Counted from the first letter of the stretch, positions 1-14,011 are shown. The stretch: DNA of 64,000 nt from Amphimedon queenslandica (GCF_000090795.2 NW_003546331.1:158817-222816), one strand, 5' to 3'. Translations and numbers: made by a program. Notes: generated from the sequence alone by a model not told the origin.

Positions 1-117
<117 letters not shown>

Positions 118-430
118 CTATCAAAAGTGTAAATATAAAGCTCCACTAGCTGCTAATCTGTTACATTACAAGTGGTTCAAATATGGGCAGATGCTGTATT
201 TCAGTAATCTCTTCATTTATCTTCTTTTTGTAATCTTCCTCACTTCATTTGCACTGGCCTCTCTCTCTCCAAACTCCAACACTTGTAAGACGATTAAAAT
301 GTTTCTATTGATCATTTTAATGTAATTGACACAAACTATTGCCTCACAGACATTCTTAAAATGCTTATATTAATTTTTAAAACCATCAATATTAGTTTCA
401 ACCACGTCAACACATACTTTTGACCCACCT

Positions 431-436
431 TTATTA

Positions 437-496
<60 letters not shown>

Positions 497-497
497 G
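431..497. repeat. (ATT)n microsatellite abutting a splice acceptor
   Basis: Long run of ATT trinucleotides that ends directly in TTAG, the acceptor of the first visible exon of the TRPA-like gene (exon starts at 498). The repeat therefore occupies the position of the polypyrimidine tract. Bases 116-430 are unremarkable AT-rich intron. Confidence 0.9.
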
Positions 498-2037
498 GTC
501 AGATGGTGCTGAGTAATGCTAATTCCAGTTCACTCAGCTGCACTGCTGGTAAGTTACACTGTACATCACATTGATCCTTATATGTAATCTCCACCACAGA
601 AACAAGTCGAGCCTCTCAATATTTTGTACCAGTTGGGGCAGCATTTGTAATCCTATTTGCCATCATAAAGCTTCTGTTTGAGTTCATCCAGTTTCTTAAA
701 TATCGTATCCAGTACCTCCTCGATTGGGTCAACTATCTGGAGCTCCTCTTGTTTGTTTTTGCCATTTTATTTGCATTCATTTATACTGAGGATTGCTACT
801 GTCCTCACAAATGGCAATGGGAGTTGGGGGCCATAGCCGTCTTCCTGAGTTGGATCGACCTCGTGATTTTCGTCAGTAAACTACCCATCACTGGAATATA
901 TGTAGTGATGTTTATGAATATTTTCTATATTTTCTTGAAGTTGGTCTTCCTCGCTATCCTCTTGGTACTGGCTTTTGCCTTTTCATTTAATATGCTCTTT
1001 AATGATCCAATCAGCGAAGCAATGGGAATAGTAAGTGAATAATGACACACTTAATTGTAACTGATCTCTTTTCTCCTCTCCCTCTCTCTCTCTCTCTAGC
1101 GCACTCCTTTTATGAACTCCTGGAGGAGTATTGTTAAAACTATGACAATGACGACTGGTGAGTTTGAGTTTGACAGCACGTTCCGTCAGACTGGGTCACA
1201 GTCCGAAGCAGGCTCTGACGATATTCAGTTTCCATTTGCTTCCTATGTACTGTGGATCCTGTTCCTAATCCTTATGCCCATTCTATTCATCAATTTACTG
1301 GTATGTCCTCGGATATTTTATAGTCTCTGCCCATTGACTCTGCCCACAGGTCGGTCTTGCTGTTGACGATATCAAGGGGATGCAGGAATCAGCCGGAACC
1401 AACCGTCTTGCCCTGAGAGTGAGTGAACATTAACACAGTAACACCGACCTCATTCTATACTTTCACTCCATCTCCTTCCTCCTCTTATCCTTAGGTTGAG
1501 CTCACCCTTACGGTAGAGGAGTACCTCCCCTTGTGGCTGAGGAAGAACTTCATTGTTGGCAGGGACACGATATACCCCAACAGGAAGCTTGGATTCATCA
1601 AGCATCTCCTTTACAATGTACTTGGAGTCTTTAGATTTGATTCTGCTGAGAATATCAAAAATGCACTAAATGCACCTCCAGTAAGTCAAAGCAGAAATAA
1701 CATACAATACACATAAGTATAACAATACTTAATGTATTGTTATACTGCTATTATTATTTTTTTTTTTTAGGCGCCAATTGAGGAGGTTCAGCAGCAGAAT
1801 CAAGCCCTAGCTAGACGTGTTGATGATCTATGCTCAAGTGTTGAGACACTTTCTGAACAGAATGAGAGGCTACTAGCAGTGGTCTCAGCTCTTGCCGAGA
1901 GCCAGGGTGTGGCTAGTAATGTTTCTGGGATTCCCCCGTCTTCCCCTGCCCACAGTTTGAAACCTGCCCCTGGCAGTACTTCTCGTGGTCGTAGCCCCTC
2001 AGCTCTCTCTGAGAAGACAACAACCTCATTTATCTGA
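498..2037 (+). CDS. TRPA-like cation channel, C-terminal half (5' end outside window)
   Basis: Multi-pass channel of the TRP superfamily; only the C-terminal transmembrane part and tail are in the window. Exons read as 498-548, 600-1030, 1100-1300, 1350-1418, 1495-1680 and 1771-2037, all GT-AG. The segment WQWELGAIAVFLSW followed by GIYVVMF matches the S4-S5 region of TRPA1. The pore stretch has MTTGEF where TRPA1 has a Gly-Asp filter. A last helix (FLILMPILFINLL) runs into VGLAVDDIKGMQ, matching the TRPA1 post-S6 helix. The tail has VEEYLPLWLRK, then a glutamine-rich heptad-like helix (EEVQQQNQALARRVDD) and a Ser/Pro-rich end. The N-terminal ankyrin repeats typical of the family would lie upstream and are not seen. 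Assignment to the TRPA branch is good; orthology to vertebrate TRPA1 is not established. Confidence 0.82.
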
Positions 2038-2493
2038 CCAGTTTCAAACAAAGAAAACTCTAAAACTGCTATAGTTTTTTATTAGTTTATTTTGCTGCTT
2101 TATTTTTTCACATTTTATGCTGAGAGTAGTCCTATGTCCTTTCCCTTATTTATAAGATAGTTTTGCTGATTAAATAGTCACTGGATAGAGAAAGAGTTAG
2201 CAATAAATAAACTATGGGTGCTATTGCTATAACAAGTAGCAAGAGTGTATAATCCACTTTTGCAAGTAACAGTAGAGACAATAGAAATAACAAAACCTTG
2301 TTAATGCCTTGTGTGAATTGATGTAAACAACTTCACTTCCTGTTTCATCTCATTAAAAAGGAGACCATGTTAACACCTCAAAAGGTGTAAACGAGTGTGA
2401 GTGCGATAATTAACAATCTGCTTCCTGTCTCATAATAGACTTATCAAATAATTCATTTTTTGATATAACTTAAAATCTTACATCTGAATTAAA
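2038..2493. other. Convergent 3' intergenic segment
   Basis: AT-rich sequence between the stops of the TRPA-like gene and ASCC3. It holds AATAAATAAA near 2202, a likely polyadenylation signal for the + gene, and a short hairpin near 2370-2388 (AACACCT, loop, AGGTGTAA). No gene seen. Confidence 0.6.
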
Positions 2494-5400
2494 TCATACA
2501 AATGTTAATTTAAGGTCGTATTGTTGATCCAGTCCTAGATAGCAATCGCTTATCACATAAAGCGTGAAAATTACATGACAGGGAGTGGGAGGAGCCACGA
2601 AATTGAGTTTGACGTGATGAGAATGAGGCCCGATCCTTTTCATTGCTATGAGTTCCTTCTGGTCTGCATTCCCCAGACACAGCCACCACCCCTCTGGCTT
2701 TGTTTTAGGAAAACGTGGACAATAGACACTTCTATCACCCTATAGGAAAATTTAAAAAAATTATATTTACTCTTTTATAATAATATGTACTTGCATTTAG
2801 TACCTTATACTTCTTGTCCCTCCAAATGATCACACTCAGTATACATTCAGTACTGCAAGGTATCGTCTCTTGTTCATTTGATATGTTTATCGGTTTCATT
2901 TCATCCTCAGAATTAGCTATCAGTAGCCCCGTCTTGACTGTTAGCATTGGTAATGAACGCAGCACATCCCCTAACTTAAAGAAAAAAAAAACAAAATAAG
3001 AGGAGTTTATTGTTTCTGTGTATCAACTATCTGTTCCCTCTTTTATTACTTCTTTAAGCTGAGAATTGTTAAGTTCTATTGCTAATGAGTGATGGATGAA
3101 GTTAGCATCATGCTCCATTATCATCAGCAGTTCAGCTATACTTGATATCTGTCCTATACCACATCTTCTAGCACTAGATCTCCTGGAAATAACAACAAGA
3201 ATAATGATAACAATTAATAATAATAACTCCCACTCACTTGCTAATATTACTGTTAAGGAGTTCAATGTGTGATTCCTGTACATGAGGTAGTGTCAGCAAT
3301 GATGAATCATAGCTCCACAGTCCTTGGACACACATCTGTACTAGAGACATTGCCTTTAACGTTGTTTGGAGCCATCCTTCATTAGCAGACAAATCTATCA
3401 TTGCCTTAAAAGAATAGAAGAAGGAATGAAGAGCAGGAGTTTGTGGTTGCAGAAAAGTACACAAACTATGCAAGAGAGAATGATGTAGTATTGTATACTT
3501 GTAATATTCTCAGTGATTGATCCAATACAGATTTAGTGTCAGTCAAATAGTCAGCAATCGGTAGTGCTGCCTGTGAGAAATGAGCCTGGAACAATAGGAA
3601 TGCTTTGGTGTGAGAACTGTCATAGGATTGAGGAGAAACTGGCAATGGTAACTGTGAAGCTAATGTTCTAAAAAGAAAGAAAGAGAGTGTTGTTTCTCAT
3701 TATATCTGTTGTTTCTCACTCATTCAATTGATCCTCATTGTGTCTAACAGGTAGTTCAGCATACTCTGATGAATCCTATCAAGAAAGAAGTGAGACAATC
3801 TACTTCTCACTATCAGAACTTACACAAAGTAATTTTAGTAATTCCTCCATTGTGTTGCTTGAGTGAAGTGTATCAGAGAAGAGTCTCATTGTTTTGTGGT
3901 GAAGGTAATAAAAGGATGCTATGCAGCCAGGGACCGTTGCTTCTATGCTCCTTTCATCCTGTGACGAGGTAACATGTACATGTACATTTACATGTAATGA
4001 GAGTCTCACTTCTTCCAGTCTGATACAATATGAAGAAAGGAGGTCAGAAAAACAGTCGTCTATAATTTTTGTGAGATAATGATTTATTCGATTAGTGTCT
4101 TCCAATTGATAATAACTAAGATTGATACAAGAAAAGCAAAAAATGACTAATTATTTTACTTGGCCATTACAAAATATGATAATAAAGATACTGAAGAACA
4201 GTAAGATACCTAGGATTCATAACTAGTCTTCTAAAGAAATAAGTCCACGTGAGATAGTCAAGAGCATCCTGCTTTGATGTTACAGTACCGGACACAATCT
4301 CAGCATTCAAGTGATCAGGGAGCACAGCTAATAGACTGTAAGGGGAAGGTCACATGATGTTTCATGAGATGAGACTCACCTGCTCTCAACAGGGAAAGGC
4401 TCGTACAGGAACTTCTTATAAAAGTCTTTTTTGAGATCTTGAACTAATATAGAGGCAACTCCATGATCATCATACTGAGGCCTAGAGGACACACATACAC
4501 AGTACATGTACATGTAACTGGTTAAGGTGACTAAACGAGTAATCCTAAGAGTAAACCTCCTTTTCTCTTACCTTCCTGCCCTGCCCATCATCTGCAGTAC
4601 GTCAGTGATTGGGTAGTCAACGTATCTGTGAGTCTTCCCATCGTAATACTCTGTCCCTTTCACAATCACTAGATGAGCAGGGAAATTAACACCCCAAGCC
4701 AGTGTTGCTGTAGCTATTAGTATCTACAAATAGACACGGCTTTATAAAAATAGTCTCCTCCATGGAACTACACAGACCTGTATCTTCTGATTGACAAAGA
4801 GTTCTTCGACTAGTTTTCTGTCTCTCTCGTGCAGTCCAGCATGATGGAGGCCAATACCAAATGGAAGAGTAAATCTGAGGTTAGTGTCTCTGACTGACAG
4901 AAGAAGAGAATCAAGCTTAAGAGGGAGAAAGCATACAATTACAGTCACTTGGTCACTTGATTTGTGGTTAAAATTATTAAGTAACTATAGATTCACATAC
5001 TTTAGTTTCATCGATATGCAGCCATTGCTTAGGGTTGGGCTCAGTAGCTACATAAGACGCAAGATCAAACCCGGTCAAACGAGTTTGACGACGCGACGAA
5101 ACAAAAATCAAAACTGGCTTCTCAGGCGAGTGCAACTTGATGGCCGAGTAGGCAGGTTTGTTCATAGTAGCCATCCTAGGGCAGTAGTGTTTCCCTGGGA
5201 ATCCGTGAATATGAACTTCTAGTTGAACCGGTCTGACCGCTGGGTGAAAATTAAACAGACCCCCTGGGCCAATATTCAGCCACTGTCCCAGGTCCCCTGC
5301 ATTTGCCAGTGCTGTCGATAGGCCAATAATACGAACAGAATTCTGAGTGTGGGAACTTATGAAATTAGTACGAGAGACTATGACTTCCAGAACCGGCCCC

Positions 5401-8400
5401 CTCTCATCACCCAATAAGTGAATCTCATCAATCACAATCAACCTTATAGCCTGTATAAGAATAATAAAATTAAAGTTCCTATGATTGTACACAGACATGT
5501 AGCAAGCATTAATATTAATTTTAAACTTTAAATTTTTGAAAAAAAAAATCAAAATCAGCTCATACTTGATAAACAACATAAGTGTATATTAATCAAAAAA
5601 AATTATAAAAATTAAAAATGTTCTCCTAGTCAATTTCAGCAAAAAACAGGGACTTTGACCCGATTTTGGAGTAATTTTAAAACTTCATAAAAAAATCAAT
5701 TTAGATCAGAATTAGCTCAAACTTTCTACACAACATAAGAACATGTATATGTATCAGAAAAAATTATAAAAATGGAGAATTCTCTCCTAATCATTTTTGG
5801 CGAAATTTAGCCGACGACCCTGTACTATAGTACAGGGACTTTGGCCCAATTTTTGAGTAATTTTAAAAATTCATAAAAAATCCAATTTTGATCGGAATCA
5901 GCTCAAACTTGATACCCAACATAAGAACATGTATATGCATCAGAAAAAATTATAAAAATAGAGAATTCTCTCCTAGTCAATTTTGACGAAATTTAGCCGA
6001 TGACCCTGTACAGGGACTTTGGCCCAATTTTTGAGTAACTTTAAAAATTCATAAAAAATCCAATTTTGATCGGAATCAGCTCAAACTTGATACCCAACAT
6101 AAGAGCATGTATATGCATCAGAAAAAATTATAAAAATAGAGAGTTCTCTCCTAGTCATTTTTGACGAAATTTAGCTGACGACCCTGTACTATAGTACAAG
6201 GGACTTTGGCCCAATTTTTGAGTAACTTTAAAAATTCATAACAAATCTAAACTTGATCGGAATTAGCTCAAACTTTCTATGCATAATATGTACATGTATA
6301 TGCATCAAAAAATAATTAAAATCAAGTATTCTCTCCTAGTTATTTTTGGCAAAATTTGGCTAATGACTAAGTAAAAATGGTGACAAAATACCCTGCACTA
6401 TATACAGCACAAGTACAGTGATTATACTTTAACATATTTTCTGTTCTGCCAACTACGGCTTATCCCATCCCATTTCTCTGGAGTAGTGACAATGACATCA
6501 GATTTCTCTATCAATAAACTATCAGGAGCAGTATCGCCTGTTAGCTCTATCACACTAAAAGACATAAAATAAAACTGTGTGAGTCACTGTATGTAGTGGA
6601 GAGAAACAGGTACATGATGTAGTACTATTCTTGTACCTTCTTCCTAGCTTCTGACCGAATGTCACAGACCAATCCTCAATCCTTTCCCTTACCAAAGCCT
6701 TCAGTGGAGCAATGTAGACACACTTACTACCAGGATACTGCTCAAACACACGGAACATGGCTAGCTCAGCCGCTACTGTCTTACCACTACCTAAAAGAAG
6801 AGAAAATAAAGATACATAATATGCACATTTCTATTTTGTATTTTGTTTATTAATAGCAAAAGAAAGGAGTGAAAGAGAGAGAGAGAGAGAAATAAGAGAT
6901 AGAGTACATACATGTATGTAAGTGTGTTAGTCTCACCAGTGGGTGCTCCTAACAATACATTGGAGTCTGAATGATATATTGTATGAAATATTTGCGATTG
7001 AATCGGATTAAAATATTTAAATTTAAAATGCTCGGCATACTCCTTCTTCTTCAGTACCTTCCCAACAGGAAGTGGGTGGAGATCAAGGAGCTTGGTGTGA
7101 GGTGGGTGTGTCTCCGGTAGGATCAAGTGACGGAATGAGATGGGAGTGACTGACTCCGCCCCCAACCAACGATCTGAAACCACTTTGACTATGTACTGGG
7201 TTGGGAGTGGCTCGAATATAGGAATAGTGAATGACAAAACTTGTTCCTCTCTCGATAAAACTTGCTTCTTTTGTAGGAGGAAATATTCCGAGTGATAGAT
7301 GTGGTCGTTATCCGGGTCCTCTACCCACACCCACCAGGGTTCAACACCGTTGCCATGAATACGGTCGCTCCAAGTAAAGGTGGGCGTGACTGAGAGTCGG
7401 ACTCTGAGGACGGAGCGTGTGATGGGTTGGATTGAGGCCTCCAGTGAGAGTGAGGGAAAGGATTCCACGAGGAATTTAATATCTTTACCTTTTCTGACAT
7501 GATGAACCATCAAACCTAGATAATGACAAGAGTATAAGACACATCAGAAAAAGAATTATAAATTGGAGGTGCTTTGGAGCTGATATAAAAAAAAAGCAAA
7601 AGATATACAATAATTTCTAATGACCACAGCATAAAATTACATGCAGAACAAGTTGCTATAAACCTCAAAGCAATTAAAGATCATATATCACTGCTAGTAC
7701 AAGATCCAGAGGGCACACGTACCTATTTCCTCACTGCTCATCTCTTTCATTCTCTCAATACTAAGCTCGGCCCCTTCAAGTTTCTGGAGTATCTCGTACG
7801 AAAGGCGCTCAAACTGTCTCAGTGGATGACTGACGATCCAGAGCCGATGCTCGATAGACTTTGACAAGCATAACAACTTGTAGGCTAGTCTGGGAGACCC
7901 TCTCTTTAGGGCTATCTCAAAAACCCCTCTAATGATACGGGTCGCATTCTGAGAGACATAAGAGAGATCGGAGACAAGAGAGAACCCTTCGACCCTCTCT
8001 TGAGAGATGTGAGCCTGAATCAATATATTGACCTTTCCATGGACGTTCTCTGTGCCTCCTTTTACAGGGAGCAAGCAAGTGTTGGTTAGGAGTTGATCAA
8101 GTTCTGAGAGTTCGTCGTCTCGGACTTTGATTTGTTCGAATTCCTGAGACTGGGAAATCATTGATAGGATGTCACTTTCCGTCATGTGGTCTTTGAATAA
8201 CTCGTTAAATATCTAAGAAAAAAAATTAAAAATTAAAAGTAAATAATAATGATAACAACAATACTAATATCACTTATGATCATTCTCTCATTCTCTGACC
8301 TCTATGCTTGCATATTTGATATAAAAGTTGGCAGCGATTCGTCCTAAATCAGTAGCAGAGAGTGACTGATTCCTCTCGGCGTATCGTATCATTTTAGCTT

Positions 8401-11400
8401 TGTCTAGTGATTTAGCTGAGGATTGTATTAAAGCTATTTGATGTCCCTCTAAAGTAGGATCAAGCTGCACAAAAAAATTATATAAAATGAGAAGTGAAGT
8501 TGCAAAATGCATAAATGTAATTCTTCCTTTCTTTACTCCCCTCCTATCTCTCTCTCTCTTTCATTACATGTACCTCTTTATCGTGGTATGACACACCATA
8601 AGCCAGTGGGTTGCGATGAAGACGAACATAGAAATAAGTATAACTCAACCAGGTGACAGCCTCTTCGATATTACTGACAGTACCTAAAGATATCTGGAGA
8701 GAATAATAAATAAACAAACAATGAAACTCCACATTATATACACGTACACATGTATTTTTCTCTCTCTCTCTTTCTCTCTCTCCCTCTTTCTCTCCCCCCA
8801 CCTCAGCATTCAGACTATCAGCTAAGCTATTCATCAGTTGACTCTCTATTGGTTGCTGCTGAGTCAGCATTGAGACGTATTTTGAGAGAAGGTCGTGAGT
8901 CGTTATGATATGTCCCTCGCCAAAAGTATCAAACTGTGGACGACCGGCTCGTCCAAAAATCTGCATAACGTCAAGTATACCAATATCAACAAACGAGCCT
9001 TTCTTAGCATCATATATTTGAGTACCCTAAAAAGGAATAAAGTACATGAATTACTTGTTAATATTTAGAGTATTCTAATTAAAGAGCAACTCACCTTTAT
9101 AATGACTGTGTGGGCGGGAAGGTTCACTCCCCAAGCGAGGGTTGCCGTACAGACCAATACCTTGATGAGTCCTTCGGAGAAGAGTTTCTCAACAAGGTTT
9201 CTGTCTTTTCGTAACATTCCAGCATGATGAACAGCAAAGCCATGAGAGAAGAGATCCCTAAGTGGCTTATATCCTGAGGCTCCAATCTAAAAAGGAGGAG
9301 GTTGGGAGACTCATCAGTAAATCATTCCTGACCTGTTTCTCTGCTTGACCCAGTGCTGGAGATTGCTCTGGTGCATAGAGATCAGAGTGTCCCTTAGCGA
9401 CTGCAGAGTCCTTGAGAGACATGGCAGTCTTTACCGTGGCATTACGAGCATGAACAAAAACCATCACCTAAAGAACATACAGGAATAGAGGAAACCTTTA
9501 ACAAGCAGTACTAACAGTTCACACTTTCCACACAACATAAGATAATATTAATAGTCTTGGCTAAAACTTGTACAATAATCTTTGACACTACAGAATCAGC
9601 TACAAAAGCTACAGTCCTCACTTGATGGCCTTTCCTAACATTATCAAAGACTTTGTTATAGCAGACTCTATCCATCTCCCTCAGCTGCCCCAGGGGGTTG
9701 GGTGACTTGACTCCAGAGAATACCTGCATGAGAGGGACTGGCCTGAACCGACCGTCAAAATAGAACAATCCCCTATTCAGGTTGACATGAAGGAACCGGG
9801 CCACATCAAGATAGTTGGGGAGTGTGGCTGATAAACCAACAATACGTATTAGCCTTTGACTAGTCTCAACCTTTAGAGATGAATAAAGAGCAAAGAGACA
9901 ATTGTAAATAAATCAATAAAAAGGTACAGAAACATGGTAACCTGTCTCAGTGTCCTAGCAACAAGGCACTCTATCACTGCCCCTCTGTCCTCATGGAGCA
10001 GGTGCACCTCATCAATAATGAGCAGCCTCACTAACTGGGACAGAGACACGTCTCCAGTGGACTTCCTTGTAACAACATCCCATTTCTCTGGAGTTGTCAC
10101 TATCATCTAAAATGAGGTTGGTTATGCGTAGATTGGGTGAAGTCAAGGGGCATACTTGAGTATTCTGTATCTCGTATTTTGTGAGTTGCATGTCTCCAGT
10201 CAGCTCCCTCACACTGATTCCTAGTGGTAACAATCTTGACGAGAAATTACGAACCACTTCAGCAGCTAAAGCCTTCATTGGAGCTACGTATATTATCTAA
10301 AGTGTACAGTTACTAGTATAAGTTATGTGACAGTTAGAAACGTGCCTTAAATTTGTCTTTTCTGATGACTCCAGCATCAATGTTGTTATTAATCTCTCGT
10401 AGTATAGTTAGCATGGCAATGTTAGTTTTGCCAGCTCCAGTTGGTGCTGATATCAACAGGTTCTCATTAGTATAATAGGCAGTGTCAAACACAGCACTCT
10501 GTATTGTATTGAGTGACTTGGTACCTTTGAATGCCATCTAATGAAAGAGACACAGAGAAAAAAGAAATAAGGTTAAAGTGATGTTTCATATTATTATCGT
10601 GATTGTGTTCTTCTTATTTGACTAACTTGAGGAATGTCATCTAATTCTTTGATTAATATCTTTTCAGTTATAAAAGGAGGAGGAACTGCAGAATGAGGTA
10701 CCACCACTTCCTCGTAAAACTCGTGATCCTTCTTATCAGAGCCAGCAGGAAGACCTACCTGAAAAAAAGGATCATACATTACATACATTAATAAGTGTAC
10801 ATGTACTCACTGGTTTCCCAGCTAGAAAAGATGGAGTTATTTTTACTGTTGCCATAGAGTCATAAACATTAGGATAAGACCGGTCCCCTTCTCTCTGTGA
10901 TGGGTGTGGCTTAAATAATGGCTGCCTCTTGGCATCTTCCAATGCTCTCTCCCTAAAAATACATCACACCATTTATCATGAACATGTACATGTACATGCA
11001 GTAGTAGGTATCACTATCATCATAGTGATTATTCTGTCATTATTTTTTTCACCTTTCTTTTTTTAATAGTTCAGGATCATATCCTTGTTGCTTTAACCTT
11101 GAGAGGTGATCCAACTCTTCATCTTTCTCTCTCTTTGCTCTCTGTCTCTCTTCTTTCCTTCCTTCCTTCCTTGCCTTCTTCTCAAGCGCCTTCTCCTCCT
11201 GAGACTAAACCACACCCACCCATCACACGCTCACATACAATCATTCTTACTTTAATTGATACTTGACAACCAATGGTTGGTCTGGAAGGACCTTTTGCTC
11301 CGCCTCCTATAAATTCTAATAAAACACGTATGAGTAAATATATAGTCTTGCCTTGTGAGGAGGGAGTTCCTTTAGGTAGTGCATTGGCCCCATTCTGACT

Positions 11401-12378
11401 GTGCAATAAAGTGTCTACAATCTTCTCTCTGTTCACTAGAAGCTCTTGGACGAACTCTAAACTAGAGAAACCGACCAATTCAACCAGCTACAGGAGAGAA
11501 GGAAACATGAAAATAAAATGGGGAAAATGTACGTGTATGTTTAGTTGCAAAACAAACTCACCGATACTTGTAATGATGTTTCATCTGTCTCTGATAGGAG
11601 CAACTCAAACAACTGTTGGTACAGCTGTTCCCATGGCAGCTCAGAGCCACACCTCTTACAGCGCTCCTGCAACCACTCAGTACCAAACTTGGCAGTAGCA
11701 AGAGGAGGAGGAGGAGCAGAAGTCTTATTAATCTTCTTTTGCTTCCCATTTTGAGATTTCTTAGATTTTGATAGTTCAGCCAAAATATCATCAGTAACCT
11801 TTGACATCACAGCATCATCATCATCATCGGAGATTGGCCCTAATGTTTCCGTGGCAACAGGTGTCTCGGCCACGCCCAGTAGATTCGAATTAAATTGAAA
11901 AGACGTGATGTTAGATCCAAATTCCTTGACCTTTTGAGCTACGTCACTTTTCCCTTTTGAGTCTCCACTAGAAGTGATGACTGAGCCATCATGACTACTC
12001 TCTTGATTAGGAGTAAAGGAGTGTATCTCTCCTACTATACCACAGGATCTCATGGCTATTGAGGCTGGATAAGGACCAAAGGTCTTACGAATGTCTTCAC
12101 CGTGTTCCTTGCACCACGTCCCAGGAGGATCGGAGAAGGAGAAGAGACTGAAAAGGTGGACCGAGGCTGACTGAAGGACACTCTCGTCTTCTTCCCCAAT
12201 GAGGTCTGCAACAGAGCGAGTGAAGTCTTTCAAAAGTCCTTCAACCTTTCAAAATAAAAGATTAAATGAGATCATATTTAGAATATAATGGATTGTTTGT
12301 TTTGCAGCAGAAAAATGTAATAATAATTATGTAATGCTTGTTGCAATCAGATTTAACTCAAGTCAAACTTTCCATACA

Positions 12379-12418
<40 letters not shown>

Positions 12419-12683
12419 GATTGTCATTGTGTGTGTGATCGTGTCTCACTTTATTGGTGTCTTGTCTATTGATTGATTTTAAAATTGATGAAGAGACTTG
12501 AGGCCATGTCTTTGAATGAGATAAACCAGCCTCTTTCCTCTTCTCTCTCTTTCTTTCCAGCAAAGCAGCCGTGTCAGAGGGAAGATATGACTCCTGGTCA
12601 CTGAATACATTAGAAAAGACTCTGAGAGATCCCGTTAAACGTGGGAGCTCTCCAGTTCTTGTATTGCCAGTATAAGACTCCAT
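2494..12683 (-). CDS. ASCC3: ASCC3, double-cassette Ski2-like DExH helicase
   Basis: Activating signal cointegrator 1 complex subunit 3: 3'-5' helicase of the ASC-1 complex, acting in alkylation-damage repair and in disassembly of collided ribosomes. The gene is split into many short-intron exons. The start at 12683 is chosen because [12 protein letters not shown] follows within 15 residues, as in animal ASCC3. Cassette 1: Walker A APTGAGKT (about 10430), DEVH box near 10010, [12 protein letters not shown] near 8950, then a Sec63 unit. Cassette 2: APTG/SGKT split by an intron near 6800-6940, TTPEKWDG near 6480, DEIH box near 5430, a second GRAGRPQ-type motif near 4570, second Sec63 unit to the end. 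The last exon reads [11 protein letters not shown] and [12 protein letters not shown], typical of the C-terminal FN3-like end. Both ATPase motifs look intact. Convergent with the TRPA-like gene (456 bp between stops); divergent from HDHD3 with 96 bp between start codons. Confidence 0.95.
5530..6375. repeat. Intronic tandem repeat array A1 (palindrome-core family)
   Basis: Four to five diverged copies of a unit of about 180 bp inside an ASCC3 intron. Each unit contains a segment like GATCGGAATCAGCTCAAAC, then ATCAGAAAAAATTATAAAAA, then a self-complementary core and CTTTGGCCCAATTTTTGAGT. Cores: CCCTGTACTATAGTACAGGG at 5818, the shortened CCCTGTACAGGG at 6004, and one with an extra A at 6182. 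Core spacing is 186 and 178 bp. The same family occurs at 18063, 38876, 47180 and 54262. Confidence 0.9.
12380..12418. repeat. (TA)n microsatellite
   Basis: Pure AT/TA run in an ASCC3 intron, just downstream (on the minus strand) of the first coding exon. Confidence 0.9.
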
Positions 12684-12779
12684 CTTTGTCTCGATCTTTG
12701 TATTGCACAGGCAGCTCAAAGATGGCGATTTCGCGGGCAATCACCCGGGTTAAGGCTGCCAGCCCCGCCCTGAAACAAA
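12684..12779. promoter_or_regulatory. Shared promoter region of ASCC3 and HDHD3
   Basis: Only 96 bp separate the divergent start codons, so 5' UTRs and core promoters of both genes must fit here or overlap the first exons. The segment is richer in GC than its surroundings (GCGATTTCGCGGGCAATC, CGGGTTAAGGC) and has no clear TATA box. Promoter function is inferred from geometry only. Confidence 0.45.
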
Positions 12780-13900
12780 ATGGCGGCAGCTACCTGCAGA
12801 TTAGTGACTTTAGATGTAACTGGTACTTGTATAAAAGTCAATGGGAGTGTTGGCTCTCATTATGTGAGTGAATATTAATTAATTGTTTTAGTATGCATTT
12901 ATCTAATAGGTGAGGCATGTTTACAGGCACACTGGAGTGAAGCTTGATGAGAAGACTGTTGAGAAAGAGTTTAGGTAAGACCAGCTATTAGCCAGCTTCG
13001 TCCTTCTCTTCTTTAGATTGCAGTTTAAAGAAATGGACAGAGACTATCCTAATTTTGGTTGCTATTCTGCAAGCATGAATTGCAAGATGTGGTGGGATAC
13101 AGTATGTTGATTGAATTCATGCATTATATTGCATTACATAATACATTAACAAAATATGCTTTTCCACTAAGGAGAAGGCCTATTTGTTGGTCCCACTAAC
13201 TGCCAGCATGCCTTATGTAATAGGTGGTAGAAAAGACTCTAAGAGGCTCTGGATATGTGGACAATACAAATAATATGGTCAATATATGCCATTCACTTTA
13301 TACTGATTTCAGTACTAAACAATGCTGGAGTATCTATGATGATCTTTGGCCCTTCATTAAGCGCATTAAAAACTCATCAAAAACAGTTAAACTTGGAGCT
13401 ATTTCTAATTTTGATGAAAGATTAGGTAAGAGCCTCATTCTTTTATAACTTTATAATTTATGCACACAGAAACAATACTCGAGGGTTTGGGTCTGAGGGA
13501 ATTCTTTGATTTTGTCCTAGTTTCGTATAATGAGAGAACTCATAAACCTCATCCACGGTAAGGATCTTAATGTAAATATCAGAATATATTTTCTAATATA
13601 TAGGTTATTTTATAAAGCGCTAGATATATCAAAAGCATCAGAATTAGAAGCATGGCATATTGGAAATGACTACGTGAGACGCTAATAGATTGTGATTTTT
13701 AATTTTTTCCTTAATTTTAAAGGTTCGAGATTACCAGGCTGCCACCAGTGCTGGTTTAAATGCAGTACTCTTGCTAAGAGAAGGAGAAGTAAAGCTAATA
13801 CTCTTTTACAGTTATTTTTAATATGTTTTAGGTTAAAGAAGGACCTAATAATGTAGCAAGAACCTTGGAAACTGCATTGGATTTCTTGAATATTCCATGA
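12780..13900 (+). CDS. HDHD3: HDHD3-like HAD-superfamily hydrolase
   Basis: Haloacid dehalogenase-like phosphohydrolase of unknown physiological substrate. Eight exons: 12780-12863, 12910-12974, 13017-13101, 13224-13425, 13470-13557, 13604-13673, 13723-13788, 13832-13900. HAD motif I is seen at the N terminus as LDVTGT (nucleophile Asp, with the second motif Asp replaced by Gly), motif II as AISNFD, the motif III Lys is in THKPHPRLFYKAL, and motif IV as HIGNDYVRDYQAA, with the Asn-Asp pair. GLREFFDFVLVS matches HDHD3 well. The second Asp of motif I normally acts as acid/base in phosphatases; its absence also occurs in vertebrate HDHD3 (TWDVKDT-type), so this is not evidence of decay. Length of about 240 residues fits the family. 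Stop lies 38 bp before a tRNA gene. Confidence 0.85.
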
Positions 13901-13938
13901 GTCTACTCCTTGCTCCAACAGTTGATTTGTTTCCGTGA

Positions 13939-14011
13939 GCCCAGTTAGCTCAGTCGGTAGAGCATCAGGCTTTTAACCTGAGGGTCAGGGGTTCGAGTCC
14001 CCTACTGGGTG
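13939..14011 (+). tRNA. tRNA-Lys (UUU)
   Basis: Full cloverleaf of 73 nt without CCA. Acceptor arms GCCCAGT and ACTGGGT pair with one G-U at position 1-72; discriminator base G at 14011. Anticodon stem TCAGG/CCTGA encloses loop CTTTTAA, anticodon TTT. Intragenic A box (TAGCTCAGTCGG) and B box (GGTTCGAGTCC) are intact. No intron. The gene sits between the convergent HDHD3 and GPN2 genes. Confidence 0.96.

Noticed and set aside
12641-12871. 76-codon + strand frame containing MAISRAITRVKAAS upstream of HDHD3
   Set aside because: The HAD motif LDVTGT is read in a different frame from the ATG at 12780, which splices in frame with all later HDHD3 exons. The longer frame overlaps the divergent ASCC3 first exon.
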